Assembly (NCBI GenBank): GCA_028818695.1 | Contig: JAPPNK010000021.1 | Location: forward strand, 1-64,000 | Source: Candidatus Poribacteria bacterium | Lineage (GTDB): Bacteria > Poribacteria > WGA-4E > GCA-2687025 | Length of the DNA stretch: 64,000 nucleotides | Reading direction: 5' to 3' | Part shown: piece after piece, positions 35,423 to 44,848 of the stretch | Layout of the letters: each line of letters begins with the position of its first letter | Numbering within the stretch: the stretch's first letter is position 1 | Notes under the pieces: model-generated | Told to the model about the DNA's origin: nothing | The model's database searches: none | What the model saw: only the letters and a program-made list of their open reading frames with translations | Translations under genes and position numbers: made by a program

Positions 35423-37984
35423 TTAGAAATTCAAAGCTGCCTTCGCATACCAAAAAGCGCCGCTGAACCCAAACGGGCTGTATTCCCCGTAAATGCTCCC
35501 GACAAAGCCCGGCGTGGGGTTCTTGTCGGGGTAGTTGTTGAACAGGTTCTGGACTCCCGCTGTCAGAGCGGTCGCGCCGCCGTCCAGCGCGTAGGTCGCT
35601 TCAAGGTCGAACACAATCTCATCCCCGAAGGTATGCTCCGTGATCGTCCCTTCAAACCAGCTGCCGTAGTAGCTGGCGCGTCCGACAGCGCGCAGGTTCT
35701 CCGTCAACGACTGCCGCAGGGTCGCGCTCCACCGCGTCTTCGGCAGCCCCTCCTCCAACAAGCGAATGCGCAGGTCGTCCAAGATCTTCGGATCGTAATC
35801 GACCACCTCGTTGTCCGTATAATTGTAGGCGAGGTTCAATTCGCCGTTGCCGACAGGCCGCGTCAACACGACATCCACCCCCTGTGTCTCCGTCTCAAAG
35901 TCGTTCGTGAAGAAACGGAATTCCTGAAGGTTCGCCGCGCTCGCGATGCCCGCGCTCACCAGCTGCTCAACCTGCTCAGGCTCCAGCTGAAAATCCTGCG
36001 ACACCGCCAAGCGGTCTTCAACCTGTATGTTGAAGTAGTCGACCGTCAACGTCGCGTTGCTGCCGGTGAGAATAATCCCCGCCGTCGCGTTCGTCGACTT
36101 CTCCGGCTTCAGCGGCTCCCCGCCGACCAGCTCCGCCGCCGGGTTCGTCGAAGGGATTGTGCCTCTGTTCACCAGGTCGCTTTTTTGCGGGTTGAATTCG
36201 GTCGTGACGTTGAAGGCGTTCTGCTGCCCCGGCGTCGGCGCCCGGAAGCCGGTACTGTAGCTGGCGCGGGCGCGGATGTTCTCATGCAGATTCATGTTCG
36301 CCGCCATCTTGTAATTCGTCGTGGAGCCGAAATCCTCAAAATCCTCGTACCGCAAAGCCGCCCCAATCAGCAGCGTCGGCGTCGGGCGCGCTTCAGCCTC
36401 CACATACACCGCCGCGTTGTTGCGGTCCCAAACGCCGGCGGCGATGTCGCTGAAACCAGGGAACCCGTTTGAGCCGGAGCTGAACCCCTGTTGAGCCAGC
36501 GGTCCAACGACGTACGACGCTTCCTCGCCTTGAACAATCTCAAACTCTTCGATGCGGTATTCCAGACCCGCCGCCAAGAACACCATCTCGGACGCCGGAT
36601 AGGTCAAATCCAGGTTGACGCTCAGATCGGTCTGAATGTAGGCGCCAGGATCAAACGAGGTCGGCGTCTCCGGTCCGAGCGAAGCGTTCACCGTGTTGAA
36701 AATGAAAAAGTCCGACTCATGCCGCCCCTGATAACCGCTCGCCTCCCAGGTCAACCCCTGCGGCAGAGCGCCGCGCAGCCCCGCCAAGACCGAATGGTCC
36801 TGCGTGTCCGCGCCAAACCGAGGCGTGAAACCGCCCGGAAACATCTCCTGGAACGAAAACAGGTTGTCGTCGTCCATCACCTGTTGAAGCGCCGCCGCGT
36901 CGGGAACGTTGTCGTTCACCTCCACAACAGGCGTTTCGCCTTCGCCGCTCAGGTTGGCGATGAGAAGCGTCTTGCCGCCGTCGCCGCTGAACACGGCGCC
37001 GCGCGTGTTCGGATTGCGGAAAAAGAAGCCGCCCTCAACGCGCTTGCTTGCATAGTTCGCATGTCCGAACAGCTGAATATCCTCCGTGAGAGCCGCGCCG
37101 TAGTTGGCAAACAGCTTCAGATCGCCGCTGATGTCTGGATTTCCCCATATCTGCGCAGGGTCGCGCACATTTGTGTTGCCGGCGGCGAGAAGATTCTGCG
37201 CATCCCTACGCTGCGTGGAGCGCACCGTTGGGCCAGATCTGCCGTATTCGGCGCTCAGGTTCGCCCATCCGGATCTCTGCCCGACGCCGTAGTTGCCGGC
37301 GATGGTGTAGAGCGTTCCGTCCCCTTCTTGGTAGGAACCCGCCCGCGTTTCAATCATGGCTCCGTCCGTGTTGTCGCGCAGCTGAAAGTTCAGCGCCCCC
37401 GCGATGGCGTCCGAGCCGTATTGGGCTGACGCGCCGTCGCGCAAAATTTCAATGCGTTGAATAGCGATCGCCGGTATAGCCGAAAGGTCGGCTCCCTGCG
37501 CTCCGTCCGAGACGCCGTTGCCGAGCCAGTAGATCACCGACGCGCGGTGCCGCCGCTTGCCGTTCACCAGAACCAGCGTGTGGTCGGACGGCAGCCCGCG
37601 CAGGTTTGCGGGGCGCACCACCGTCGCCGCGTCGCTGATGGGTTGCGAATTCACGTTGAACGAGGGGGCGACATTGCGAAGCAGGTCCATTGCGTCGGTT
37701 CCGCCTTGCTCCACAAACGATTCGCCGCCGAGCACATCGATCGGAACCGCCGAATCGATCGCGGAGCGCGCCCGCGCCCGCGAGCCTATCACCACCAGCT
37801 TCTCAAGCTGTATGTCTGCGGAAGAGCTGGCGGATTCCTTCTCCCCGCCGCATGACGCCGTCTCTTCAGCATGCTCCTCCCCCTCCTCATGTGAAGCGGC
37901 TGAACACCAGAAAGCGGTCCCGGCGCAGAGCAGCAACGTCGATCCAAAAAACAACGATCTCAAAATCGCGCGTTTATATCTCAT
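35423..37984 (-). CDS. TonB-dependent receptor, copy 2
   Basis: An 853-residue paralogue of the preceding receptor with the same layout: signal peptide (LLLCAGTAFWCSA), an acidic His/Glu-rich spacer (HEEGEEHAEE), TonB-box-like KLVVIGSRA, plug, barrel and final Phe. The two proteins match over nearly the whole length, differing most in the leader/spacer and in extracellular-loop-like segments (for example SPGPTQGEL versus a shorter NPQKSDL). A block of about 144 bases in the plug is identical at DNA level. AAGGAG before the ATG. Confidence 0.95.
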   Translation of the reverse strand: MRYKRAILRSLFFGSTLLLCAGTAFWCSAASHEEGEEHAEETASCGGEKESASSSADIQLEKLVVIGSRARARSAIDSAVPIDVLGGESFVEQGGTDAMDLLRNVAPSFNVNSQPISDAATVVRPANLRGLPSDHTLVLVNGKRRHRASVIYWLGNGVSDGAQGADLSAIPAIAIQRIEILRDGASAQYGSDAIAGALNFQLRDNTDGAMIETRAGSYQEGDGTLYTIAGNYGVGQRSGWANLSAEYGRSGPTVRSTQRRDAQNLLAAGNTNVRDPAQIWGNPDISGDLKLFANYGAALTEDIQLFGHANYASKRVEGGFFFRNPNTRGAVFSGDGGKTLLIANLSGEGETPVVEVNDNVPDAAALQQVMDDDNLFSFQEMFPGGFTPRFGADTQDHSVLAGLRGALPQGLTWEASGYQGRHESDFFIFNTVNASLGPETPTSFDPGAYIQTDLSVNLDLTYPASEMVFLAAGLEYRIEEFEIVQGEEASYVVGPLAQQGFSSGSNGFPGFSDIAAGVWDRNNAAVYVEAEARPTPTLLIGAALRYEDFEDFGSTTNYKMAANMNLHENIRARASYSTGFRAPTPGQQNAFNVTTEFNPQKSDLVNRGTIPSTNPAAELVGGEPLKPEKSTNATAGIILTGSNATLTVDYFNIQVEDRLAVSQDFQLEPEQVEQLVSAGIASAANLQEFRFFTNDFETETQGVDVVLTRPVGNGELNLAYNYTDNEVVDYDPKILDDLRIRLLEEGLPKTRWSATLRQSLTENLRAVGRASYYGSWFEGTITEHTFGDEIVFDLEATYALDGGATALTAGVQNLFNNYPDKNPTPGFVGSIYGEYSPFGFSGAFWYAKAALNF

Positions 37985-38020
37985 TTCGGCGCTCCTTAGG
38001 AAAATCTATCCGTCTCGTCC

Positions 38021-38049
38021 ATCTTATACCTATCCGACTTACAGCGCAA
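38021..38049 (-). promoter_or_regulatory. Promoter of TonB receptor copy 2
   Basis: On the minus strand TTGCGC (38049-38044), 17-base spacer, TAAGAT (38026-38021); about 35 bases of leader. Confidence 0.5.
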
Positions 38050-38115
38050 CGCTTTGAAAGGGCTGTGTCTGAAGGCGGAGTTCTGCGCGCAAACGGAAAT
38101 CTAGCGGGGCGGCAT

Positions 38116-38144
38116 TTGACGAATCTGCCCAGCTTCGGTAAACT
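38116..38144 (+). promoter_or_regulatory. Promoter of the fused membrane/TPR gene
   Basis: TTGACG (38116-38121), 17-base spacer, TAAACT (38139-38144). Divergent from the receptor promoter at 38021. Confidence 0.55.
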
Positions 38145-38174
38145 GATCTTAAATGCGTCCAAGCGGAGAATATC

Positions 38175-41100
38175 TTGACGAACGCGAGAGGCGCGCGGGC
38201 TTTCGTCTTCGCGCTGTTTGTATTGTCTGGAACGGCGGGGCTGGTATACCAGGTGGTCTGGTCGCGCATGTTGACGACCCATGTCTTCGGCGCGACGGTT
38301 CAGGCGGTCAGCGCGACGCTTGCGGCGTTCATGTCCGGCTTGGCGCTTGGAGCCTACTGGCTCGCCAAACGCGCCGACCAGATGCGCAGCCCGCTCCGTT
38401 TCTACGCCGTCCTTGAAGTCGGCATCGGGCTGTACGCCTTTCTCTTTCCGCTCCTTTTAAAAGGCGTACTGGCGGTCTACCTGCTGTTCGCAAAGGGGCG
38501 CGACCCGAACGCCTTTTTGACCGCGCTTCGTTTTGCGCTCGCCTTTGCGCTCCTTCTCGCTCCGACAGCGATGATGGGCGCGACGCTTCCCGCCTTAGCC
38601 AAGCAATTCGCCCGCCGCTTCTCTGACGCCGGACAGCAGGGCGGATTTCTCTACGCCGCCAACACGTTCGGCGCGGTCGCCGGCGCTCTGCTTGCCGGTT
38701 TTGCGCTGATCCGCTGGCTCGGCGTCAACGGTACGCTGTTCGCCGCAGGAGCCGCCAACATTGCCATCGGAGCCGCCGCATGGTACGCCGCGCGGACGTT
38801 TCCGCAGCAGGGCGCAGAGGAAACGGCGCCCGAAACGGAACCGGCCGAAACGTTCAGCCCCCGCGTCGTGAACGCCAGCGCCGCCGCCTTCGGCATCTCC
38901 GGCTTCTGCGCGCTCGCTTACGAGGTGTTTTGGACGCGCATTCTTGTTTTTTTTCTAGGCAGCACCACCTACGCCTTTGCGACAATGCTCGCCGCGTTTT
39001 TGACCGGCATCGCGTTTGGCAGCGCCGTTTTGTCCCGCTTACTGCCGCGCATACGCCGACCGACGCTCGCCTTGGGGGCAGTTCAGGCGCTGATCGGGAT
39101 CGCCTCGGTCCTTTCTCTTCCGATCATCAGCGAAATGAACGCGATTGTGCGCGGCATCGGGTTCGGCGGGCGGCCGACGGTGTTTGCCGTCTGCGTCCTT
39201 GTCATGCTCGGTCCAACATTCCTGATGGGCGCGTCGTTTCCGCTGGCGGCGCGCATCGCGTCGGCTGGCGACTCCCGCATCGCCGCGGCGGTCGGGGGCG
39301 TCTATGCGCTCAATACCGCAGGCGCGATTCTCGGCTCCATCGCCGCCGGCTTTCTGATGGCTCCTATTTTTGGAATACGCAACAGCGTTCTGTTGACCGC
39401 GCTGCTCAACCTTGTCGCGGCGGGCTGGGTCTTGTCTGCCGACGCCTCGCTGAATGTCTGGGAGCGGCGCGCGCCTCTTTTGACGGGGGCGGCGGTCGTT
39501 TTCGCGGCATTTTTCCTCTTCCCTAAAACGCATTTTTTCTTAAAAAGCGCCATCTACTATGAGCAGTTTCAGGACGAAGAGCCGCCCAAAACACTCTATT
39601 ATGTTGAAAACGCGGACGCGAGCGTCACTGTCCTGGAAGACTCCGAAGGCGTCCGCAGCCTTTATGTCGACACGAACGAAGCCGCGAACAGCAGCCGATG
39701 GGACGCCCCGTCTCACCGCGTCATAGCGCATGCGCCGCTGCTGCTTCATCCGAATCCGAAACGCGCTCTCGTGGTCGGTTTCGGCATGGGGCGAACTTCC
39801 AATTCAATCATTCAGCACGGCGTTTTTGTGGACGCGGCGGAGATCTCGCCGGGCGTTCCGACTGCCGCCCGCCAATTCTTCTCAAAAGAAAACAACCGCG
39901 TCCTCAACAACGCATCCCTGTTTCGCCTCCATGTCAACGACGGGCGCAACTATATTCTGACGACAACGAACCGATACGACATGATCTCCACCGGCATCAT
40001 TCATCCGCTGGTGAGCGCCGGCAGCTCCAACATTTACAGCAAGGACTTTTACGAGATGTGCCGCGGCATACTCAAAGAGGACGGGGTGATGAGCCAGTGG
40101 GCGCCGCTGCATCGGCTGCCGCTGCGCGAGCTGAAGATCATCGTGCGCACTTTTTTGGAGGTTTTCCCGCATACGACCGTCTGGTATAAATACACGCCCG
40201 ACTTCATCATCCTCGCCGGTTCTATGAAGCCGTTTGAGATCGACTTTCAGGAGTGGATGCGCCGGGCGCAGCTCCCCGCTGTCGACGCAGACCTGGCAAA
40301 GGACGATATGGACGCATGGTCGCTCCTGGACTCCTTTTTAATGGGGCCGGATCAGGCGCGCGCTTTTGCGGGCGAGGGTCCGATCCATACGGACGACCGG
40401 CCGCTTCTTGAATTCTTCGGCTCCAACCTCGGCGGCGAAATGACGACGCAGGTTGAAAATATACGCGAGATGGCAACGTTTCGAGAGTCGGCGCTTCCTT
40501 ATCTGCGCAATTTTGCCAGCGCCGCGCAAAAACGAGAGGCGGAAGCGAAGTTGGACAAATACTATGCGGCGACGGAGAAGCTAATTCAGGGACAGGTCGA
40601 ATTCGCCGATGCGCGCTATGAAAAAGCGGCTGAATTGTATAACGAAGCGGCGCGTCTCAATCAGCTTGACCCGACCGTCGGCTACCACCAGATGGTTGTT
40701 TCCAGGCTCATTCACAGCGAACTCAGCCGCGAGGCGCAGGCGCTCGTTCAGCCGCTGCTGAATCAGCTCCATGGCGATCCGCGAAATTTGCGGCTCATCG
40801 CGCAGATCGGAGCGGCGTACCGCGAGGCGGGCGATCTGCCGGGAGCTGTCCGCATGTTCCAGCGCGCTTTGACCGTCTCCCCGGACGATCTGCGGTTCCT
40901 GCTGCCGCTCGCTGAAACGTACCATCGAAACGGGCAGATTTCGGAGGCGATCCATGCGTATCAAAAAGCGCTGGACATCGACCCGCAGGCGCCGATGGAG
41001 ATCTACGGGCAGCTGTCGGAGGCGTACGCAGGCGCGGAAAATATGCAGGAGGCGATACGGACGCTGCGGCAGGCGTTAACGATTGATCCGACGCATGCGT

Positions 41101-41372
41101 TGACGCATTCTCGGCTTGGGTCGCATCTTTACACGACGCGACAGCTGACGCAGGCGGCGGAGCATTTTGAGCGCGCCATTGAGCTGGAGCCGAACTCGCT
41201 GGCGGCGCGCAATTCCTGGTATGAGCTGGGGTTGATTCGGTATGAACAAGGGCGCAGCGCCGACTCCAAACAAGCGTTTGAATCGGCGCTGCGTATCGAT
41301 CCTTCCTTTAAGGAAGCTAGGGAAGCGCGGCAAAGACTGGAAGAGCTTACGGAACCTCAGGGCTTAGAATGA
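38175..41372 (+). CDS. Polytopic membrane / spermidine-synthase-like / TPR fusion protein
   Basis: A 1065-residue protein. Residues 1-465 hold about 11-12 membrane helices in two related halves (GTAGLVYQVVWSRML and CALAYEVFWTRILVFFLGSTTYAFATML repeat the same motif). Residues about 475-740 resemble a spermidine-synthase fold with SAM motif VVGFGMGRTS, acidic AAEIS and NDGRNY, but the usual DxxD after the YDM strand is replaced by GIIH. Residues about 770-1060 are TPR repeats. Fused proteins of this type occur in several phyla with unproven roles. Start TTG with GGAG 7 bases upstream. Overlaps the next, convergent, gene by 26 bases. Confidence 0.85.
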   Translation: MTNARGARAFVFALFVLSGTAGLVYQVVWSRMLTTHVFGATVQAVSATLAAFMSGLALGAYWLAKRADQMRSPLRFYAVLEVGIGLYAFLFPLLLKGVLAVYLLFAKGRDPNAFLTALRFALAFALLLAPTAMMGATLPALAKQFARRFSDAGQQGGFLYAANTFGAVAGALLAGFALIRWLGVNGTLFAAGAANIAIGAAAWYAARTFPQQGAEETAPETEPAETFSPRVVNASAAAFGISGFCALAYEVFWTRILVFFLGSTTYAFATMLAAFLTGIAFGSAVLSRLLPRIRRPTLALGAVQALIGIASVLSLPIISEMNAIVRGIGFGGRPTVFAVCVLVMLGPTFLMGASFPLAARIASAGDSRIAAAVGGVYALNTAGAILGSIAAGFLMAPIFGIRNSVLLTALLNLVAAGWVLSADASLNVWERRAPLLTGAAVVFAAFFLFPKTHFFLKSAIYYEQFQDEEPPKTLYYVENADASVTVLEDSEGVRSLYVDTNEAANSSRWDAPSHRVIAHAPLLLHPNPKRALVVGFGMGRTSNSIIQHGVFVDAAEISPGVPTAARQFFSKENNRVLNNASLFRLHVNDGRNYILTTTNRYDMISTGIIHPLVSAGSSNIYSKDFYEMCRGILKEDGVMSQWAPLHRLPLRELKIIVRTFLEVFPHTTVWYKYTPDFIILAGSMKPFEIDFQEWMRRAQLPAVDADLAKDDMDAWSLLDSFLMGPDQARAFAGEGPIHTDDRPLLEFFGSNLGGEMTTQVENIREMATFRESALPYLRNFASAAQKREAEAKLDKYYAATEKLIQGQVEFADARYEKAAELYNEAARLNQLDPTVGYHQMVVSRLIHSELSREAQALVQPLLNQLHGDPRNLRLIAQIGAAYREAGDLPGAVRMFQRALTVSPDDLRFLLPLAETYHRNGQISEAIHAYQKALDIDPQAPMEIYGQLSEAYAGAENMQEAIRTLRQALTIDPTHALTHSRLGSHLYTTRQLTQAAEHFERAIELEPNSLAARNSWYELGLIRYEQGRSADSKQAFESALRIDPSFKEAREARQRLEELTEPQGLE

Positions 41373-43560
41373 TCGGTTCCGACTCCACATGGCTGCGTAT
41401 CTTAAGGCGCGCCGCTTCAGCCTCGTTGCGCTCGTCAAAACGCCCCACCAGAACGCGGTACCAGCTCCCCGAATCGACAAGGCGGTTTTCGACCACCGCA
41501 TGGAAGCCGGCGATGTCGAGAGCCTGCTTCGCGCGTTCGGCGTTCGCGGCGTTTTTGAACGAGCCTGCCAGGACGCGGTAGGCGTTCGGCTGCGCCGCGG
41601 AGGCTGGCGGAGCGCTCAACTCCGCCGCGCCCACCGCAAGGCGCACCGGCGCGCCGACAGGCCGAGACGCCGACGGAGCGCCCGACCGAACCAACTTCGG
41701 ATCGGAGCCGAACACGGTCATATACTGAAGGAGCTCATCCGCCCGCTCTTTGGACAGACCGGGATCGCCCCCGCCGGTTCCAATCTCCACATGCAGCCCG
41801 TCTTTGATGGCGAGGGAGAGCTCTCCCGCGAGCTGCGCGCCGCGCGCGTTCAACCCTTGACGCCCTTCATTGAAAGCCGCCTCAGGCATATCCACCAACA
41901 GCCGCCCGCCGTCGATCCAAGCGTCCGCGCCGCGCAGATCCAGCGCCGCAAAGCCGCGGGATATTTCAGCGCGGTTGCCAGCCTCATCCTCGGCGGCAAA
42001 AGTGAGCGCATAACGGGCGCCCGGCTTCAGAGCGTCCAGCGGTATCTCAGCCGATTTTGTATCGCCTTCGCCGCTGTGAACGACGGCGCCGCTGTTCCGT
42101 ATCTCAACCGTCCACCGATGGAGCGCGTTCAATTCCGCCGCATGCGCGGTGATCTTGCCGACAGGGCTTTCCCCGTTTGCAAACGCTATAGGCGTCGAGT
42201 CGATCCGCAGCGTCGGCGCCGTTGTGTCGACCTTGACAGTACCTTCGGCGATCGCGGTGAGGCCTTTAATCGCCGCCCAGTTGTAAGTTCCGTCGGACGC
42301 GCCGTCAGCATTCCACGCGACGCTTTCTGGACGATCCGACAGATCAAACGCTTCCAGAAGCGCGCCCGCCGAGCTGCGTATCTCCAGTTTGGCTCCCTGC
42401 GGCAGGTTGTAGAGATGGAACAAGGCGGCGTCTTTTTTGCCGTCTCCATTGGGCGAGAAGACGCTGTTCTCGATGCGAACATGCCGTTCATGGGAGCCGG
42501 GCAGAATCAAGCCGCCGCCTGCTCCCTCGCTCTCTGGCTGGCGCGCGCCGTTCTTGTTCTCATGCAGCATCTTCGACCCCGTCCATTGAAGCGACATCGT
42601 GACAAGATGCCGTCCTTCAATGGCGTCCTCCAGCCCGTTCATGCCCCATAAATAGGCGTAATCGATGCGCCCTCCGCCGACCTGCGCCGACGCGCCGACA
42701 GAACCCATCCCGTTTCCGATTCGGTAGTAGTTCGCGGCGGTGTTGTATCCGGCTCTCAACGCGGCGGCTCCGTTCCAGAAGCGCGCTTCAACGCCGGCTC
42801 CGGCGCGAAATCTGTCCTGGGCGAGGCGCAAGGAGTCGTCTACATAGGCGAGGTCTCCCGCCGCGGTCCATTCGACGCCTGCCTGCTCGCCGATCGTATA
42901 GGCGGCTCCCGTCCGCACGGTCAACGGCGACAGCGAGGCGGACATCTGCCGCCCTTCGGCGTCCCAAAAGCGCGCCCCGATATTGGAGACGGCGAGGGCG
43001 AGGTCAAGAGAGCGCCCATTCAACAGGTCTTTGCTCCATAAAACGCCGGCGTCCATCCCCCATGCGGAAATGGCTTTGCCGGGCAGATGCCGACTTTCAT
43101 GGCGCGCGGCGGCGCCGACGAAGACGTTATCGGCGACCGGCAAGGCGTAACCGAAGGCAATAGCGCGGTTGCGCGTCGGGTCGCTTGTCCATCCCTCAAA
43201 CTGCGCGGCGAGGCCGAAGTTGCCTGTGTCTTCGGCTCCGATGGCTCTCAGATTTCCGCTCAGGTCAAAGCTGGAGAGCCGGGCGGAGCGTTGAGACGAA
43301 AACGGCGCCTGCGATAAGGAGCCTTTGATGTCGGGCGAAGCGGCAATTAGCGCGGGGTTCCAGAACATTCCGGAGGCTCCGCTTGAGACGGCTGCGCCGG
43401 CTCCGCCAAGCCCTGCCAGCCGCGCGTTCGTTCCAGGCAGCATCTCTCGTAAAATGGATGTTTCATAGAGATAACTCCAGTCCGAATCGGGAGTCTCCTC
43501 CGCATACGCCGTCATAACCATGCATACTGCCGCAAACCATACGGCGAATCGCTTCAACAT
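41347..43560 (-). CDS. PorV-like outer-membrane protein with OmpA-like and SPOR domains
   Basis: A 737-residue protein. Signal peptide (1-20, ending AYA), then an N-terminal barrel of the UPF0164/PorV kind (about 30-330: AGLGGAGAAVSSGASGMFWNPA), a FlgD/Ig-like part beginning with the SPNGDGKKD motif (about 365-450), a second Ig-like region, a degenerate OmpA-like segment (about 590-640, GLHVEI...GLSKERADELLQYM) and a SPOR domain at the end (about 665-735, YRVLAGSFKNAANAERAKQAL, WYRVLVGRF). OmpA-like and SPOR modules both bind peptidoglycan. GGAGG 8 bases before the ATG. Confidence 0.75.
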   Translation of the reverse strand: MLKRFAVWFAAVCMVMTAYAEETPDSDWSYLYETSILREMLPGTNARLAGLGGAGAAVSSGASGMFWNPALIAASPDIKGSLSQAPFSSQRSARLSSFDLSGNLRAIGAEDTGNFGLAAQFEGWTSDPTRNRAIAFGYALPVADNVFVGAAARHESRHLPGKAISAWGMDAGVLWSKDLLNGRSLDLALAVSNIGARFWDAEGRQMSASLSPLTVRTGAAYTIGEQAGVEWTAAGDLAYVDDSLRLAQDRFRAGAGVEARFWNGAAALRAGYNTAANYYRIGNGMGSVGASAQVGGGRIDYAYLWGMNGLEDAIEGRHLVTMSLQWTGSKMLHENKNGARQPESEGAGGGLILPGSHERHVRIENSVFSPNGDGKKDAALFHLYNLPQGAKLEIRSSAGALLEAFDLSDRPESVAWNADGASDGTYNWAAIKGLTAIAEGTVKVDTTAPTLRIDSTPIAFANGESPVGKITAHAAELNALHRWTVEIRNSGAVVHSGEGDTKSAEIPLDALKPGARYALTFAAEDEAGNRAEISRGFAALDLRGADAWIDGGRLLVDMPEAAFNEGRQGLNARGAQLAGELSLAIKDGLHVEIGTGGGDPGLSKERADELLQYMTVFGSDPKLVRSGAPSASRPVGAPVRLAVGAAELSAPPASAAQPNAYRVLAGSFKNAANAERAKQALDIAGFHAVVENRLVDSGSWYRVLVGRFDERNEAEAARLKIRSHVESEPIILSPEVP

Positions 43561-43635
43561 TGCCCATTCCTCCAGTCTTCAGGACGCATCATGGTACAGT
43601 TTATATTCAAAACGCGCGCCGGTGAGGGTTCGTTA

Positions 43636-43728
43636 CATGTCCCCGTGAAACGGGGAGAGAATCCTGAGTCCAGAAGACGACGTCCGCGTTCGCATGCCGA
43701 CATGCCCCAACTAAAGCCTAAAGGTCAG
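43636..43728 (+). repeat. Family B repeat, copy B3
   Basis: A copy aligned with the right half of B2: a hairpin CCCCGT-GAA-ACGGGG at 43641-43655 in place of the REP stem, the shared GTCCGCGTTCGC stretch, and the B end CTAAAGCCTAAAGGTCAG. The left inverted arm is missing. It ends 12 bases before the -35 at 43741. The sequence CATGTCCCCGTGAAAC recurs at 60009-60024 beside repeat A3. Confidence 0.6.
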
Positions 43729-43740
43729 AGAGCGCGCCTC

Positions 43741-43770
43741 TTGACACGCGCGCCTGCGGCGCTATATGAT
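43741..43770 (+). promoter_or_regulatory. Promoter of the first 307-residue gene
   Basis: TTGACA (43741-43746), 18-base spacer, TATGAT (43765-43770). The transcript should begin about 20 bases before the ATG at 43798. Confidence 0.65.
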
Positions 43771-43797
43771 GTACCATGAACGCGGAAGGGCGAGACC

Positions 43798-44721
43798 ATG
43801 AAACAGCAGGACAAACGCGCATTCTGGCTCATACTTGCGGGCGTCGGCATGGCGGCTGCCGCTGTGTTTATGTTTTTGGCGGCGGAGCGTCTCAGAAAAA
43901 GCGGCATGGACAAAAAGCAGACGGCTGAGCAAACCCTCAATCCTTCCCCTGCTCCCGTCGAGGTAAAGCCGATTGTTCAGCCGCTGCCTTCCTTCCCTAA
44001 AAAGACGCCGCCTCCAGCAATAAGACGCGCTGAGGAGCCTGTTGAGGCGCCGTCAATGAAGCCTTCCCCTCGGTATGTTTATGTTGAAGACCCCATCGAA
44101 AAGGCGGCGCGGGACTACGACGCAAGCGGGCAGGTCGGAGATCCGCCGGCGGGCTGGAAAAAGGATTACTCTCACTGGGATTCCGAAAACTGGGGGATGC
44201 CTATCGAGAAGCTGGGGACGCTCTACCCAAACGGAAAGATCGAGTATAGCGCCCAGCCTTTCAAATTGAGCAAAGAAGGCAACAGATTATTAATGGAGGA
44301 ACTTGAAGCGATTCGCCAAGAAAAAGGAGAAGAAGCCGTCAAAGAGTTCATCTCCGACACGCCGAAAACAGGCGCAATTCGCCTTGACGACGAGTATCTG
44401 GACGAAAGAAGATTTACTGAAGTGGAGCTGGAAAACGGAGAGACGGTTTATGTGGCTCTGAGTCTCTACGACATTTACGGTTATAGAATTCTCGGCAACA
44501 GGACCCGTCAATTCAACTCTCCCAACGGCTTCTCCATTGCGTATTACCGCCGGCACACTGACGGCGCGCTCTTGCGCGATATTTACATGCCGGATAAAGG
44601 CTCTAAAGAGTTCATCGCCGCGCCCCCTCCCGACCTGTCAAAATACACGGACGCTCAGGTCGAGTCCTTGACCCGCACATGGCGGGGAAACTTAGAAGCG
44701 CTCAGTCCGTGCTATTTCTAA
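43798..44721 (+). CDS. Single-pass membrane protein, tandem copy 1
   Basis: A 307-residue protein with a short basic N-terminus, one membrane helix (about 9-28, AFWLILAGVGMAAAAVFMFLAAE), a Lys/Gln stretch, a Pro-rich linker (about 45-80) and a C-terminal domain (about 90-300) starting YVYVEDPIEKAARDYDASGQVGDPPAGW. It is nearly identical to the next gene over the first 125 residues and then only about half the positions agree. Family not recognised. Topology by the positive-inside rule places the C-terminal domain outside the cytoplasm. Weak Shine-Dalgarno site (GAAGGGCGAG). Confidence 0.7.
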   Translation: MKQQDKRAFWLILAGVGMAAAAVFMFLAAERLRKSGMDKKQTAEQTLNPSPAPVEVKPIVQPLPSFPKKTPPPAIRRAEEPVEAPSMKPSPRYVYVEDPIEKAARDYDASGQVGDPPAGWKKDYSHWDSENWGMPIEKLGTLYPNGKIEYSAQPFKLSKEGNRLLMEELEAIRQEKGEEAVKEFISDTPKTGAIRLDDEYLDERRFTEVELENGETVYVALSLYDIYGYRILGNRTRQFNSPNGFSIAYYRRHTDGALLRDIYMPDKGSKEFIAAPPPDLSKYTDAQVESLTRTWRGNLEALSPCYF

Positions 44722-44791
44722 AATAGCGTCCGCGGCGTCAACCTGGGAGCCGGGACAGCCGCCGCGGCCGTTCCCGCGCAGGCGGTTCATG

Positions 44792-44800
44792 TGCGATAAT
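44792..44800 (+). promoter_or_regulatory. Possible extended -10 for the second 307-residue gene
   Basis: TGCGATAAT (44792-44800), an extended -10 of the TGn-TATAAT kind, 49 bases before the ATG, without a recognisable -35. The preceding gap 44722-44791 is GC-rich with small inverted repeats and no gene. Confidence 0.35.
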
Positions 44801-44848
44801 GGCGATGCCGAGCGAGCTGAACGAGACAACGCATGAAAGGGCGAGACC

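Noticed and set aside
32751-37429. Several open frames on the plus strand opposite the TonB receptors
   Set aside because: Their similarity to each other only mirrors the paralogy of the receptors on the other strand.
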